Shown piece after piece: positions 1 through 11,503 of a stretch of DNA of 64,000 nucleotides. The DNA is taken from NCBI GenBank assembly GCA_026419785.1, contig JAODTK010002777.1, forward strand, positions 496,001 to 560,000, in the 5' to 3' direction. This DNA comes from Sclerodactyla briareus (taxonomy: Eukaryota; Echinodermata; Holothuroidea; Dendrochirotida; Sclerodactylidae). Numbering within the stretch: the first letter of the stretch is position 1; the number at the start of each line of letters is the position of its first letter. The notes below the pieces were generated by a model, which saw only the letters and a program-made list of their open reading frames with translations, was not told the DNA's origin and did not search any database. A program made the translations under genes and the position numbers.

Positions 1-1611
1 TCTCTTTCCTTTCTTTCTTTTCTTTTCTGCCTTTCTTTTGGTGCTTTCTTCTTTCTCTCTTCTTTTTTTCTTTCTAGGTGCTTCTCTCTATTCTCTTCCT
101 CTTTCTTCTTCTTTTCTTTGCTTTTCTTTTCTCTTTCTCTTTCTTCTTTTTTTCTTCTTTCTCTTCTTTTTCTTTCTTTTTTTGTTCTTTTCTTTCTCTC
201 TCTTTCTCTTTTCTTTTCTCTTTTTTTTCTTTCATTTTTCTTTTTCTTCTTGTTCTTTCTTTTCTTTTCTCTTTTTTTCTTCTTTCTTTCTGGCTTTATC
301 TTTTTTATTTCTTTCTATTCTTTCTTTTTCTTCTTTTTCTCTTCCTTTCTCTCTTCTCTTTCTTTTGTCTTTTCCTTCTTCTTTTTCTTTCTGTTTTTTC
401 CTTATTTTTTCTTTCTCTCTTTTTCTTTTTTCCTTTTTCTTTCTTCTTTTACTCTTTCTCTTTTCTTTCTTTCTTCCTTTCTGTTCTTTTCTCTTCTTTT
501 ACTTTTCTCTTTCTTTTCTTTTCTTTTCTTTTTCTTTTTTTTCTTTTCTTTTTCTTCTTTCTTTCTCTTTTCTCTTTCTTTTCTTTCTTTTTTTTCTTTC
601 TTTTTCTTCTTCTTTCTTTTCTTCTTTCTCTTTTTTCTTCTTTCTTTCTTCCTTTTCCTCTTTCTCTCTTCTGCTCTTCTTGCTTTCTTTTTCTTCTTTC
701 TCTTTCTTCTGTTCTATCTTTTTTTTTCTTTCTTTTTTCTTTCTTCTTTTCTTTCTTTCTCTTTTCTTTCTTTCTTTTCTGTTTCCTCTTTGGCTTTCTT
801 TCTTTCCTGCTTTTACGTTTTCTTTCTTCTTTCTCTTTTCTTCTTTCCTTTCTTTTCTTTTCTGCTTTCTTTTTCTTTTCTTTTTCTTTTTTTTTCTTTT
901 TCTTTCTCTTTTTCTGTCTTCTTTTCTTTTTCTTTTTTCTTCTTTCTTTCTCGGCTTCTTTCTCTCTGTTCTTTTCTTCCTTTCTTCTTTTCTTTTTTCT
1001 TTTCTTTCTTCTTTTCTTTTTTGTTTCTTATTTTCTTGCTTTCTTTCTTTTCTTCTTCCTTTCTCTTTCTTTCTTCTTTTTTTATTGCTTTTCTGTTTTG
1101 TATTTTCTTTCTTTCTTTTCTCTTCTTTTTCTTATGTTTTCTCTTTCTTTTCTTTTCTGTTTCTCTTTCTCTTCTTTTCTTTTTTTCGTTTCTTTCTTCT
1201 TCTCTTTCCTTTCTTTCTTTCCTCTTTTTCTTCTTCTTTTTTTCTTTTTTTTCGTCTCTTTCTTCTTTCTTTTCTTTTCTTTCTTTCTTTCTTTTTCTCT
1301 TCTCTTTTCTCTTTCTTCCTTTTCCTTTCTTTTTTCTTTTGCTTCTCTTCTTTCTTTTTTTTTTTTTCTTTTTTTCTTTTTCTTCTGCTTCTTTTTCTCT
1401 TTTTCTTTTTTTTCTTTCTTTCTATCTTCTTTTTTTCTTTCTTTCTCTTTCTCTTTCTTTCTTTTCTTTTTTCTCTTCTTCTTTCTCTTCTTCTTTCTTT
1501 CTTTTTCTTCTGTTTTGTATTTTCTTTCTTTTTTCTTTTCTTTCTTTCTTCTTTTTTCTTTTTCTTTCTCTCGTTCTCTTCTTTTTCTCTTTTTCTTTTG
1601 TTCCTTCGGTG
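1..1611 (+). repeat. 1.6 kb polypyrimidine tract
   Basis: The plus strand is almost pure T and C for about 1.6 kb, in irregular TTTC, TTTTC and TTC blocks with only scattered G or A interruptions. All three plus frames stay open because the pyrimidine codons used encode only Phe, Leu, Ser and Pro, so the open frames are artefacts. Such a mirror-rich tract can form intramolecular triplex (H-DNA); that is known of the sequence class, not shown here. The tract reaches the left edge of the window, so its full length is unknown. Confidence 0.95.
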
Positions 1612-3440
1612 TTAAAGTTTACAAAAACAGATGATTTCTTAGAAACGAGAGATGGCAGCTGAAGACAATCCAGTCGTATCTCCTCTCCTAGATTGGTTTT
1701 TGTGACCGTCACAGTAGAAGGCCAGGCCCCTGCTTTAAGTGGTTTTTCTGTCCACAAGCACAGAGAATGACAAGACAAAGGGCGTGAAAAACTTCATGTC
1801 ATCTCCTCTTCGCCTGAGACCTCTGCGGCGGGAACACTTCCTACAGTCGCAGATACTTGGTATTTTCCCCTGATTTTCAGCTTGATATCCGAGTTTCACG
1901 TTTTCGAGATTTGTAAAAGATAGCAGAGCGATGATTTTTCAAATGCGTTTATCTCCCAGACGCGACGAGGGTGCTGTTTCCAGATACGAAATCACAGATC
2001 ATTTGCTTTAGGAGAGAATCAGCATAAAATTCATTACATCGAACCCGAGAGGTTACCTCCAAAAATGAATTTCAAGGGGTAACGTACCCCTTAAACCGAA
2101 AAAATATGAAAATGTTGAATCTCCCCGAATTCATGAATGGTACTCGGGTAACCCAGGTGTGCAGTGATTGTGAGGGGTTTGAAGCTTGGCACTGCCAAAC
2201 CCTGCTCAGTGACATGCCATTTCAAAGCGTCAGAGAGTGCTTAAGTCCAATTGCAAAATTCATTCATTCACATTCAATCCTCTTTCGATGTTGTGTCAGG
2301 CAGGTTCTTTCATTTGCTTATGTTACATTTTACAAGCGTTGATTTCTTAAAGCCAGAATGGCACCCACGCACAATCCAGTCATATTTCCTCTCTCTTTAC
2401 AAAAGTATTTTGTGACTAGTCACATAGAGACCAGGCCCCTGCTTTAAGTGGTATTTTTGTCCCACATTAATATGACTCTTTTATATCGACTGTAAGTGTG
2501 GGTAAATATTTTCTACTTAGGGACACTATCCAAATTATCTGGTGTTGGTTGTTCATATTTCTTCAGATGGGGGATTGTTATTCATCGGGGAAATTGTGGC
2601 TATCTCGTCTTCAACAAATGCTGATATCGTTCTGAACCTGTTCATAGAGGCAACAAAAGAGTTTGGCATCCCATCAAGGATACGCATAGCAAGGTGGTGA
2701 AGCACCAAGTATGGTAGTTTTATGGAGAGTACCATGGAGCCGGTCCGTAGAGCCACCATTAGAGGACGTTATGTTTCAATAATCGCGAATCGAAAGAAAC
2801 CTGGTTGAAGTGTGGAAAGTGATGTGAGTGTTTTTTATGACATTTTTCAATTTACATAGGGGGCCTGGCATGGAAGACTCAGCCATTCCTACACAATAAT
2901 TCAACTATCAGACTCGGCCCTACTGCAGGGAACAGCACTTTTTTTTGCAAGGAACTCACTTCAAATAGTAGCAACTCTGACCTTGCATTGTGTTTTACTT
3001 TACTGGGGGCTATGATATTATCCGAGAGTATCATTCAGTTTGATGTGCTGGTGTCTTACTTAACATCGAGGGGCCTACACTGAAGCTCAAGTCTAGGGAA
3101 AAGTAGCTTCTCTTCCGAGTATTTTGCCAGTCAAATTGCTACCGCCAAACGAAAGGAACTAGGCACCAATGGTGCTGTAGCTCGAACTGCCCAAATGTAC
3201 AATAAGTATGATTTTGGCAGAGAGCATCAAAGGTCAATGCAGATTTGAATAATATTTCACAACATTCACAAATTGCTTAACGTGTATCCCTTAAATTTTC
3301 GAACAAGCGAGGTACGACTAGTTGCAAAATTCAGAACAGTCCAGGCTTCTTGAATTCTCTGACCTTAAGCCTTCGAAGACTAGGCTCAGGGTCATCCATG
3401 AGTTAATGAACATTGTGTCAAATCACAGTGATCAACATCT
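1611..3440. other. Non-coding; contains a dispersed direct repeat
   Basis: No gene is recognised. Two stretches, about 1645-1765 and 2350-2470, share an approximately 115 bp direct repeat with the phrase CAATCCAGTC and, further on, GCCCCTGCTTTAAGTGGT. They lie about 710 bp apart in the same orientation, so this is either a local duplication or two copies of a short interspersed element. Confidence 0.5.
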
Positions 3441-3850
3441 GTCGAAGCCATATTTTACAACGGAAATGAACCCAAACACCCTCAATCCCCATAATCAAGG
3501 AACATTACATGTGAGTACCCATTTGTTTGTGTAAAATTACTAGAATGGCCTCTCGAAAACAAATTCTTGAACACCCCCAGAGGTACAGCTGTTAGCCAAT
3601 ATTATGACTGAATGTCCGCACTGTGCGCCAAATTTGTAGAAGCATTTGCCTCATTCCAGTTGATGATCTCCAGGGCCCACACTGGACCTTGGGGTCCTAA
3701 TTTCCTGAGCATCCTGAGGTATGACTGTTAGACAACAATGTAGGAGTAGAGAAATTTGAAGCGAATGATGACAAACTGGATAGATAGATGGATGACTGCA
3801 GATCCGACAAGTCAACCAGCATAGCTGGTTTGAGCTAAAAATGTAGAAGT
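3440..3850 (+). mobile_element. Degenerate family A tandem-module element, 3' end intact
   Basis: Phrases such as CCCACACTGGACCTTGG and GAGGTACAGCTGTTAG match the 143 bp modules of the larger copy at 39.4-41.0 kb. They are followed by a short GATAGATAGATGGAT microsatellite and a perfect 7 bp hairpin at 3814-3830 (AACCAGC, loop ATA, GCTGGTT). The order modules, microsatellite, hairpin is the hallmark of the family in this window. The 5' boundary is uncertain. Confidence 0.6.
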
Positions 3851-4279
3851 AACCCACCCTCCATTGAGCTGATTCAGAAAATTCAGGAAACAAACTCTCT
3901 TGAATAATCTTGCAGTTGGAGGCCCATACACAGTCCCTGAAGACCCGAAATATTCAAATGGTCATGCCAAGGCGATTAAAAATCGGTTTTGAGAGTCCTC
4001 TAAATGATGCCCCAATATCTAAAGCGGTTTTGGACAAAGTTCCATTCTCACATAGAGTCACTGATGCCCTTGCATTGGTGGGTCCTCTAACATACATATG
4101 GATTTTCTCTGGCATGCAATGATCCAACCGGACCTCAAGGCTGAATACAAAACTCTTTTGAGCAGAACCATGAAATTGCTACAGTACACACTGAAGACAA
4201 ATCATTAAAATATCTACGCACACTACTGTAATTTACCCCTTTGCAAAATTTTAAATTTCTTTCACACTTTTTCTTCTCA

Positions 4280-4800
4280 GTTTCCTATGTCAAGCGAGAC
4301 TTGAAGCCTGCATACCCAGTTCAGTAAGGCATGCATTTTGGCACACCCCCAGAGTGGTCGTGCTGCACTTTCCAGGCAGAAAACTGGAAACTTTGAAAGA
4401 GAGGATACTGGAGATGCTCTCATTCCTAGAGCGGTTTATGTCAAGCCCTCCTAGTTCCGCATATATGGGGAATATGAATCACCAGTATAACTGCGAGAGT
4501 GCAAAATCATTCATAGAGATTACCTACAAAGCGGATACCTCGCTCGTGGCACGACAGACATTGGTTCCCCATAAGAAAAAACGCCGTGAATATCCCACCG
4601 GAGCTCAGGCTGAATACAAAAGCTGTGTTGACAAACTGGTCCACAATCCTGAATTTGCGTTTTGGGGGATGATATCTTGCGTCAGATGAAAGCGATTGCA
4701 GATAGCCCATTCCGTACTGTACGTAGGACTCTTTTGGTTTAATCCCCATAAGGAAAACATCAGGCTACAGAGGGCTACCATAGAGCAGGGTACGAGCAAC
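4280..4800 (+). repeat. Unclassified interspersed repeat with coding-like stretch, copy 1
   Basis: A 111-codon open frame (4354-4689) contains LSFLERF. A diverged second copy lies at 12515-12830, sharing GAAGCCTGC, CCCCCAGAGTGG, GTGCTGCACTTTC and CCTNGAGCG in the same order. Two copies conserved mainly over the coding-like part suggest a fragment of a transposon protein, but I do not recognise the family. A truncated LINE ORF1 or a gag-like fragment are possible alternatives. Confidence 0.4.
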
Positions 4801-5650
4801 TACCTCAGGTAAGCTAAGTTTGTCCAAGGTTTCTACAGTACGTCCTGCTCTGTTGCAAGCCGATCGAGCCCTGTAGCTCAATTCGCAAGAATTTTAGGAT
4901 GACGCGGATCTGACTCCCTGTATGTCTGGGACAAGGCCTGTGGTTACAGACAATGGTAACAGGAGTACATACAAGCGCACGAACTTTACCTTCTAGGATT
5001 CACTTCATTTGGCTGACTATTTGATTTTGTTGGTGAATGTGGCTCTGATGGTTTCCTTCTCTCTTGTTTTATCATGGATTCTCTTGAAGTTCATGTCAAT
5101 CAGATTGATACTGTCCGTGGGCATAGGTCAGGTGTACTACTAAATATATAATAATAATAACGCATTTGTCACGCTCATGCAGAGCCTCTGGAACCCAAAG
5201 GTTACAGCTGTCCGACCCATCCATCTGACTGAGTCAGTTCATGCTGAAGTTGGTCATCAAATTTTTGAGAAATTATTGCCTCCATAAGATGTGGATTAGC
5301 TGTATGTTGCAATTACAACACATAGGAACGGGAAACCAGGGTAGGTGACCTGATTAGACCGTTCAGGCCAAGAATTATGCCTCAGACTCTGATTTATGCC
5401 AGTTTTTAAAGTTTTGTCGATTTTGAAGACTTCGAGGACTGGACAATAGGTTAATGTTTGCAATTGTTGTTTCGGCCAACAAATGTCATTCTTTCTATAT
5501 ATTGTTTACATTACTTCCGAAACCCCTCCACGAAGGTCTGTGTGAGATTGGGGGGTGTGTTCATGGATTTTATCTTAGAACATGTTACCTTCATCGTTTG
5601 ACGTACATGGCGAGTTTTATACATCTATGTTTACCTATGATGCTGACACT
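4800..5650. other. No gene seen; possible LINE 5' region
   Basis: No domain or RNA gene is recognised. It lies directly before the N-terminal coding remnant of the LINE and could contain its 5' untranslated region, though nothing in the sequence proves this. Confidence 0.3.
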
Positions 5651-8298
5651 CATCGCTATCTCAAGGCCTGTACATGACTTCCAACCCTCTGGAGTTGGAT
5701 ACACAGTTGAACACTGGAGTGAGATCTGGAACTTCTATTCCCCCTTTGCCACAACTTGTACAACAGAAACATGATGGATGTAATCGTCGGTCAAGACGAG
5801 CACTAGCAGCAGCAACTAGCCAAATTCTGGCCGATATCTGGAACGTCCTGTTCAATTCACAACTGCCATTATTTTGCTTGCTATTTAGTGCAGGTGACAT
5901 TCATGAAAATCCGGCCCAGTCTAGAGCATCCCCAGGTGGTGTCTGTTGCAAACCTGTCCGTATTAATCAACCTGGCATTCCAATGCGACCCTTGTGACAT
6001 TGGTTCCTGCCAATGCTCTGAGTATTGCCTGACCTCTATACACACTCTCCTCAATCCGACGACGAGTGGATGTGTAACACATGCCAAGTGCCCTTTCCAT
6101 TTACTGACCCATTTCCTTACCTGATACTTCATCCAAGTTATACTGACCCCCGGCCTTGATGACTACCTGAGGACATGCGCATCAACGTCAACCCCTTTGA
6201 TATCATGTTACCACGGACTTAAAGTTTGCCATTTGAACAAAGGATTAACGTTCTTCCTACGATATGCAGGTTTGAGCATTGCCCCGTCGGCCATTTGCGT
6301 TATCATGCTGTCAGAGTCCACTTAATGACAGTGTTCCAGATGGTGTGTTACCGACCATTACCGGGTTTACGCATGCAACTGAAAGTGGTGTCACCCCCTC
6401 AAACTCATGGTGTTTTAACGTTTAATTTCTTGATGCCCTGGTGGGACTAAGATGTGTGGATCTTGAGGTAGACCACCTTTATTGTTTATGGACAGAAATT
6501 GCTCTGCCAAAGACTAGACCAATCCCTGATAGGTTCTGTGTATCGTCTCCTAACACTGACTCTGGACATTTGGATGATATCTTGGACAATATCTCTAATG
6601 CATTGGACTGAACCTTGAAACTCTAATTTTGGTTGATTGTACTCACTACCGTAAATTGTACCTTACAAAGAACAGATTGACTAGCCGTCGTAAGGAGCTT
6701 AGCCAGATAATTCCGACCCACTCGTGTTACCCGTCACTCACAAACCCTTATGAATCATATCTTGCAAATCGTAAGGACTTTGTTGTTCAATCGGGAGTGA
6801 TGTCAACTGGCCTCAGTGATCACCAGGCTTGTGTGTTGGCTGTGACGGTCCAACAACCCAAACTCACCCCAGGAAAATCAAACCAGATCCTTTAAACTGT
6901 TTTGATCAGGAAGCCTTATTAATGATATTTCCAATGGTCCTTGGTCCTGTATTGAACTGGTTTGTGAGTAGACTTTATGTGGTATACATGAAAAACTCTG
7001 TTTTAATAAGTGTCAGATATTCATGCCCCTTTGAAAGATTGAACAGCAAGGGTGCAATACCCCCTGGGTCACTGGGAAATTTATCCTCGATGACTTTGGA
7101 GAGGGATCGCTAAAAAGAATTGCTGAGCAGCACAAGTCAGAGGTAAATTGGTCAAAGTACAAAAAAATAAATGTAGAAATAGACTCATCACCTGGCTGAA
7201 AATCTAAAATGTGCCTATTTCAAAACCAAGATTTAGACTCCAAGCGTGCCTCTGTAACTATGTGCACCTTAAAGGGAGCATGCCTAATCACAACGGCATG
7301 GTGTCTCGCTCATTGTTAAAGATGGCACTGGCATTATTTACGAATGCAAATTGCAAACACCTTATCCTTCTTTGCCAACATTGTAGTAAGCCTAGCTGAT
7401 AAATGTTAATCATTCTCCCTACTTACTATTCCTGCCAAATCACTTTTTTTGGTAAGTTCAGATTTCATGCCGTTGATACTGTCTCAATTGAGAAGCAATT
7501 ACGTGTACTGTCACCTGGACAAGCCCCTGATAACATAAGTGCGTGTCTACTGAAAGTTGCTGCTGTTCATATTGCCCCCTCCCTTCTCCATTTCAACTAT
7601 TCTCTCGCCCCTGGATTTTTTTCCCTCAGATGAAAACGACACTGCGGGTTTTCCCGGTTTTCAAAGAAGTTTCCCATGTCAGGTGACACAACTAGACCTA
7701 CTCCTTTTCGCCAGTTGTGTCTGAAATCTTGGAAAGGGTAGTTCATGAGCACTGTATCAATACCGTACCAGTAATAAGCTTAAGCTTCTGAACAGTGGCA
7801 ATCAAGGCTTCAAACCTGGATCTCCTACTATACCTGCTTTAAGTTATGTGTTGATGATATTTTATCAATATGGATGGTGGCCTGGGGAAAGAAAAAGTAC
7901 ACCGGCATTCTTTCCTTGATTTCAAGAGGGCTTTTGATACAGTTGATCATAAATCCTGCTTAGAAGAAACTGTCTCTGTGTGGAGTTACTGCCCCAAACA
8001 TTGGATGGTTTAGTTCATACCTATCCGATTGTAGCAAGTTTTGTTCGATGACGAAAAAATCTGATGTGTTGGTTATTGGAGTTGGATGTTCCACAGGCTC
8101 CATTATGGACGCCTGCTTTTTTTTTCATATTATAATTATACTTGCCTCTGCTGCAATAACAAGACAGCCAATACTTATGCAAGATGATACAGCCCTCATT
8201 TTTAATGGTTTAGGATGTGAATGATGTACAAAGTTATTTCTTGTGATTTACTTGGGAATGTTGATCGAAAACAGATTGACCCTAAATGTGCAACAAGG
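5650..8298 (+). mobile_element. CR1/L2-like LINE, 5' part: N-terminal region, AP endonuclease, reverse transcriptase to YADD
   Basis: The order of domains is that of a CR1/L2-type non-LTR retrotransposon, decayed and spread over several frames. At 5893-5916 the peptide GDIHENPA, after a hydrophobic run, resembles a 2A-like motif. A PHD-like finger end, DDEWMCNTCQVPFPF, lies near 6059-6103. Endonuclease pieces include LPKTRPIPDRF (about 6507) and SGVMSTGLSDHQA (about 6797-6835). The reverse transcriptase begins with APDNISACLLKVAA (about 7522), continues through motif A FLDFKRAFDTVDH (about 7915-7955) and reaches a YADDTAL site at about 8176-8200, where one extra base shifts the frame. The element is interrupted at about 8298 and resumes at about 11504. 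Confidence 0.85.
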
Positions 8299-9038
8299 TG
8301 CCAATGGCACAGTAGTCACCCTGCCAATATCTCCGTACCACTAGTATGCTATCCAAGTAAATTGTGTGTTTTTTTAGGGGTCTTTCACTGTGCATCAGAC
8401 TGGTTTTGTATGCCATGTCATACTCTCTGGTGGAAGGATTATTTTTTCCCTCAAACTGCTGAACACCCCATATTTACTGGGGCTTCAATAATCATACTGA
8501 CCAACTTCAATGCTCATCTTCTGTCCCAAGCAAAGCCGCTTGAAACCGTTTTCGAAACAACATCCAAATTGACCCCTAGATGACTTTGACCTCATTCCTG
8601 ACCATTCCCTATTCTCACTGGTCCAATATGACACTGACCAACTTTCATGATCATCCAATCTATTCTGTAGGAAAGAAAGCAGCTTGACCATTTGAACAAA
8701 ATGGCCAAAATTGACCCCTAGATGACCTTTGACCTCAAATTCCTGAACACCCCATAAGTACCACTGGTCAATGACTATACTGACCAACTTTCTTGGTAGT
8801 CTGATCTGTCCCATAGGAGAAGCCACTTGACCATTTGAACCAAAAGCCAAAATTGACCCCTAGATGACCTTTGGCCTCAAATTCCTGAACACTCCATATG
8901 TATCACTGGTTAATGATTACACTGACCAACTTTCATGATCATCCAATCTATTCTGTAGGAAAGAGAGCAGCTTGACCATTTGAACAAAATGGCCAAAATT
9001 GACCCCTAGATGACTTTGACCTCAAATTCCTGAACACC
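8299..9038 (+). mobile_element. Family A-like tandem-module insertion in the LINE, left part
   Basis: The insertion opens with GTGCCAATGGCACAGTAGTC, matching the 5' palindrome GTGCCATGGCACAGTAG of the family A element at 39.4 kb. From about 8470 it consists of ~142 bp modules containing CCTGAACACCCCAT, ACTGACCAACTTTC and GACCCCTAGATGAC; successive CCTGAACAC sites lie near 8743, 8884 and 9030. The array is cut at 9038 by a hAT-type element and resumes at 10850. Confidence 0.7.
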
Positions 9039-10849
9039 CAGGGTCCGAAATACTTTTCAATTTCGGGGGCTATTTTGAAAAAGAAATCGCCCCCCTAAAA
9101 CTATTTTCGGGGGCTACTTGAGAGATTTCGGGGGCTACTTGAATAAACATTAATTTGTCAAATAACCCTCAAAATGGCTATGAAACTTCATGAATTGTAT
9201 AATGCCACTGTGGTGAGTCACTTAGAATGAGCCCTTCAGTAAGGAGGGGGTAGGAAATTTGTTTCTTACCCAGAGGCTGGGTGATTGGATGCGGAGCCTG
9301 CGGAGGGTGGACAATGGCTTCCAGGCATCATGTGGTCCTTTCGTTAGGCTGCAACCTGCAATGTTACACTAAACAATGGAATATATTGTTTCTTGTCAGG
9401 GTTCGAAATACTTTCTCGATTTTGGGTATTATTTTTCAGAAAAAAATTGCCCCTTTCAATCATTTTGGGTGCTATTTCAGAGGGATAAAATTATGGTAAT
9501 GATAAAAAACAGGGTGACTCTGCCTACAGTGTTTAGTTTGTAGCTCTGCATTGGTGGCAATCCTGGAGAACAAAGAAAATGCCCTCCCATTTGATTTCTC
9601 AACTTTTGGGAGACTAGGCCTAGCATGCCCCCCCCCCCCCCACCATATAGAGCAAGATGCCTCTCGTGCGTAGCTGAGCTAGTACAGGCTGCAAATGGTT
9701 TTTTTGCTGCAAGTTTTAATCATGATGTTAGCAGTGCTCACCTGTGGAGTGGGGCCGAGAGGAATAAGGCACTGCTGCTTGTTGTGTTATTTAAGGATAC
9801 TGCAGCCTAGGCACTCCCAAACCTAGATACTCCCAAATCTAACTAATTAATTCTCAGGTCTCTGTGAGATTTTCACTCAAAATCGATATATTCTAGTTTC
9901 TGAAGTGCCAGTAACACGTCCATGTGCTAATCCTGTCATATTGTACATGTCTTGGAGGTGACGATCACAAAATCAAGTTTGAAAAACGTGTATCCTAACT
10001 ACTGCAGGATACTGCAGCTAGACACCCCAAACCCGATACTCCCAAAGCTAGATACTCCCAAATCTAACTAATAATAATAATATTGTACATGTCTTGAGGT
10101 GACCAAGTGAGGGAATAGATAGCTACGATCACAAAATCAAGTTTGAAAAACGTGTATCCTAACTACACACTGTAGCCTAGGCAAATTTAACATTAGGCCA
10201 CCCAAGCAATCTTCCGAAATTGTGGTCATAATTTCATTTAATTTGGGTGTTTTTAGGTTTGATTTGGCACAAATCAGCTGTATCCTGCTCTCATACCTTT
10301 TTTGCAAGGAATTGTAACAATTTCACATGTTTCGGCAGTGTTACTATTAAATAATTAAGGCTAAGAAATCCCAACTAAACTTGAGAATTTTCCTGCAAAA
10401 CATTTTTGTTTCTGGTGAATTGGTATTTAATGACTCGACTGCACTGTACTGTCGATCGCGATCGATCCTGAGCGGCCACCGCAGCGTCGCTTGCGAGTGT
10501 ACCTACGTACGTGTATATATATGGGTGGGTGCAGTGGAGGTTCAATGCAGTACCCAATGTGTGTGACTCACTGGAATATTTTAATCGATGTACATGATTT
10601 ATAATGAAACAGTGGTCTTACTAAACGATCGTGATTCAAAGAAATCATAAAACATTTTCGATCGGTATTTGGCGCGAAATCAGAATCGCTTTTTGCTTGT
10701 GCATACCAATGCCAAATGAAGAATTTTCCAGGGGCGATTTTCCCAAATTTTGATATTTTTCGCCCCCCTTAATGTGATTTCGAGAGCTCTTTTAATTGAA
10801 CTTTTTCGGAGGCGAATTCGCCCTCCGCCCCCGTGTTTTTCGGACGCTG
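9039..10849. mobile_element. Non-autonomous hAT-type DNA transposon (1.81 kb) with 8 bp TSD
   Basis: The left end reads CAGGGTCCGAAATAC and the right end, read on the minus strand, CAGCGTCCGAAAAAC, giving imperfect terminal inverted repeats that start CAG. Both sides are flanked by the 8 bp sequence TGAACACC (9031-9038 and 10850-10857), as expected for hAT insertion, and the flanks rejoin into one family A-like module. Near both ends are G- or C-rich phrases such as TTTCGGGGGCTA and CGCCCCCC. No transposase is recognisable inside. The interior holds an imperfect ~205 bp tandem duplication (about 9797-10005 and 10006-10175) with shared ACTCCCAAATCTAACTAAT and CAAAATCAAGTTTGAAAAAC. Confidence 0.75.
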
Positions 10850-11503
10850 TGAACACCCCATAAGTACCACTGGTCAATGATTATACTGACCAACTTTCTT
10901 GGTAGTCTGATCTGTCCCATGGGAGAAGAAGCCGCTTGACCGTTTGAACGAAATGAGCAAAATTTACCCCTAGATGACCTTTGATCCCAAATTTTTGAAC
11001 ATCCCGAATGTAACATTGGTCAATGATAATACTGACCAACTATCATGGGAGGAGAAGCGTTTTGTTTGTTTGACCAAAAAATGAGCTTTTTGGCCAAAAA
11101 TGGCCCTAGATGACCTTTGACCTCAAATTCCTGAACATCCGTATGTAATATTAGTCACTGATAATACTGACCAAGTTTCATGAGCATCCGATTTGAACTG
11201 TAGGAGAAGAAGCCGCTTGACCGTTTGAACGAAATGAGCAAAATTTACCCCTAGATGACCTTTGATCCTAAATTACTGAACACCCTTTATGTACCATCTG
11301 ACCAACTATCTTCCACGATCATATCCACTACATCTGTGGGAGAATGAAGCATTTTGTTTGTTTTACCACAAAAATCACCTTTTTCGGTCAAAATGACCCC
11401 TAGATGACCTTTGACCTCAAATTCCTGAACACCCGTATGAAACACTGGTCACCGAGAATACTGACAAAAGTTCCATATAAAAAAATCCGATTTGAACTGT
11501 AGG
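10850..11503 (+). mobile_element. Family A-like tandem-module insertion in the LINE, right part
   Basis: The ~142 bp modules resume directly after the hAT element with TGAACACCCCATAAGTACC. Further units are recognisable near 11000, 11135 and 11275 by CCCTAGATGACCTTTGA and CTGTAGGAG. The array ends at about 11503, where LINE coding sequence continues (GCTAAAAACAAAATTCATGC, encoding KTKFM). I see no clear target-site duplication around the whole 3.2 kb insertion, which fits Helitron-group insertion but is weak evidence. Confidence 0.65.

Noticed and set aside
38-1662. Three overlapping plus frames of more than 500 codons
   Set aside because: They are Phe/Leu/Ser-only translations of the pyrimidine tract, open in all three frames, so they are composition artefacts.
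1422-1778. 118-codon minus frame rich in Lys, Arg and Glu
   Set aside because: Most of it is the purine strand of the same tract.
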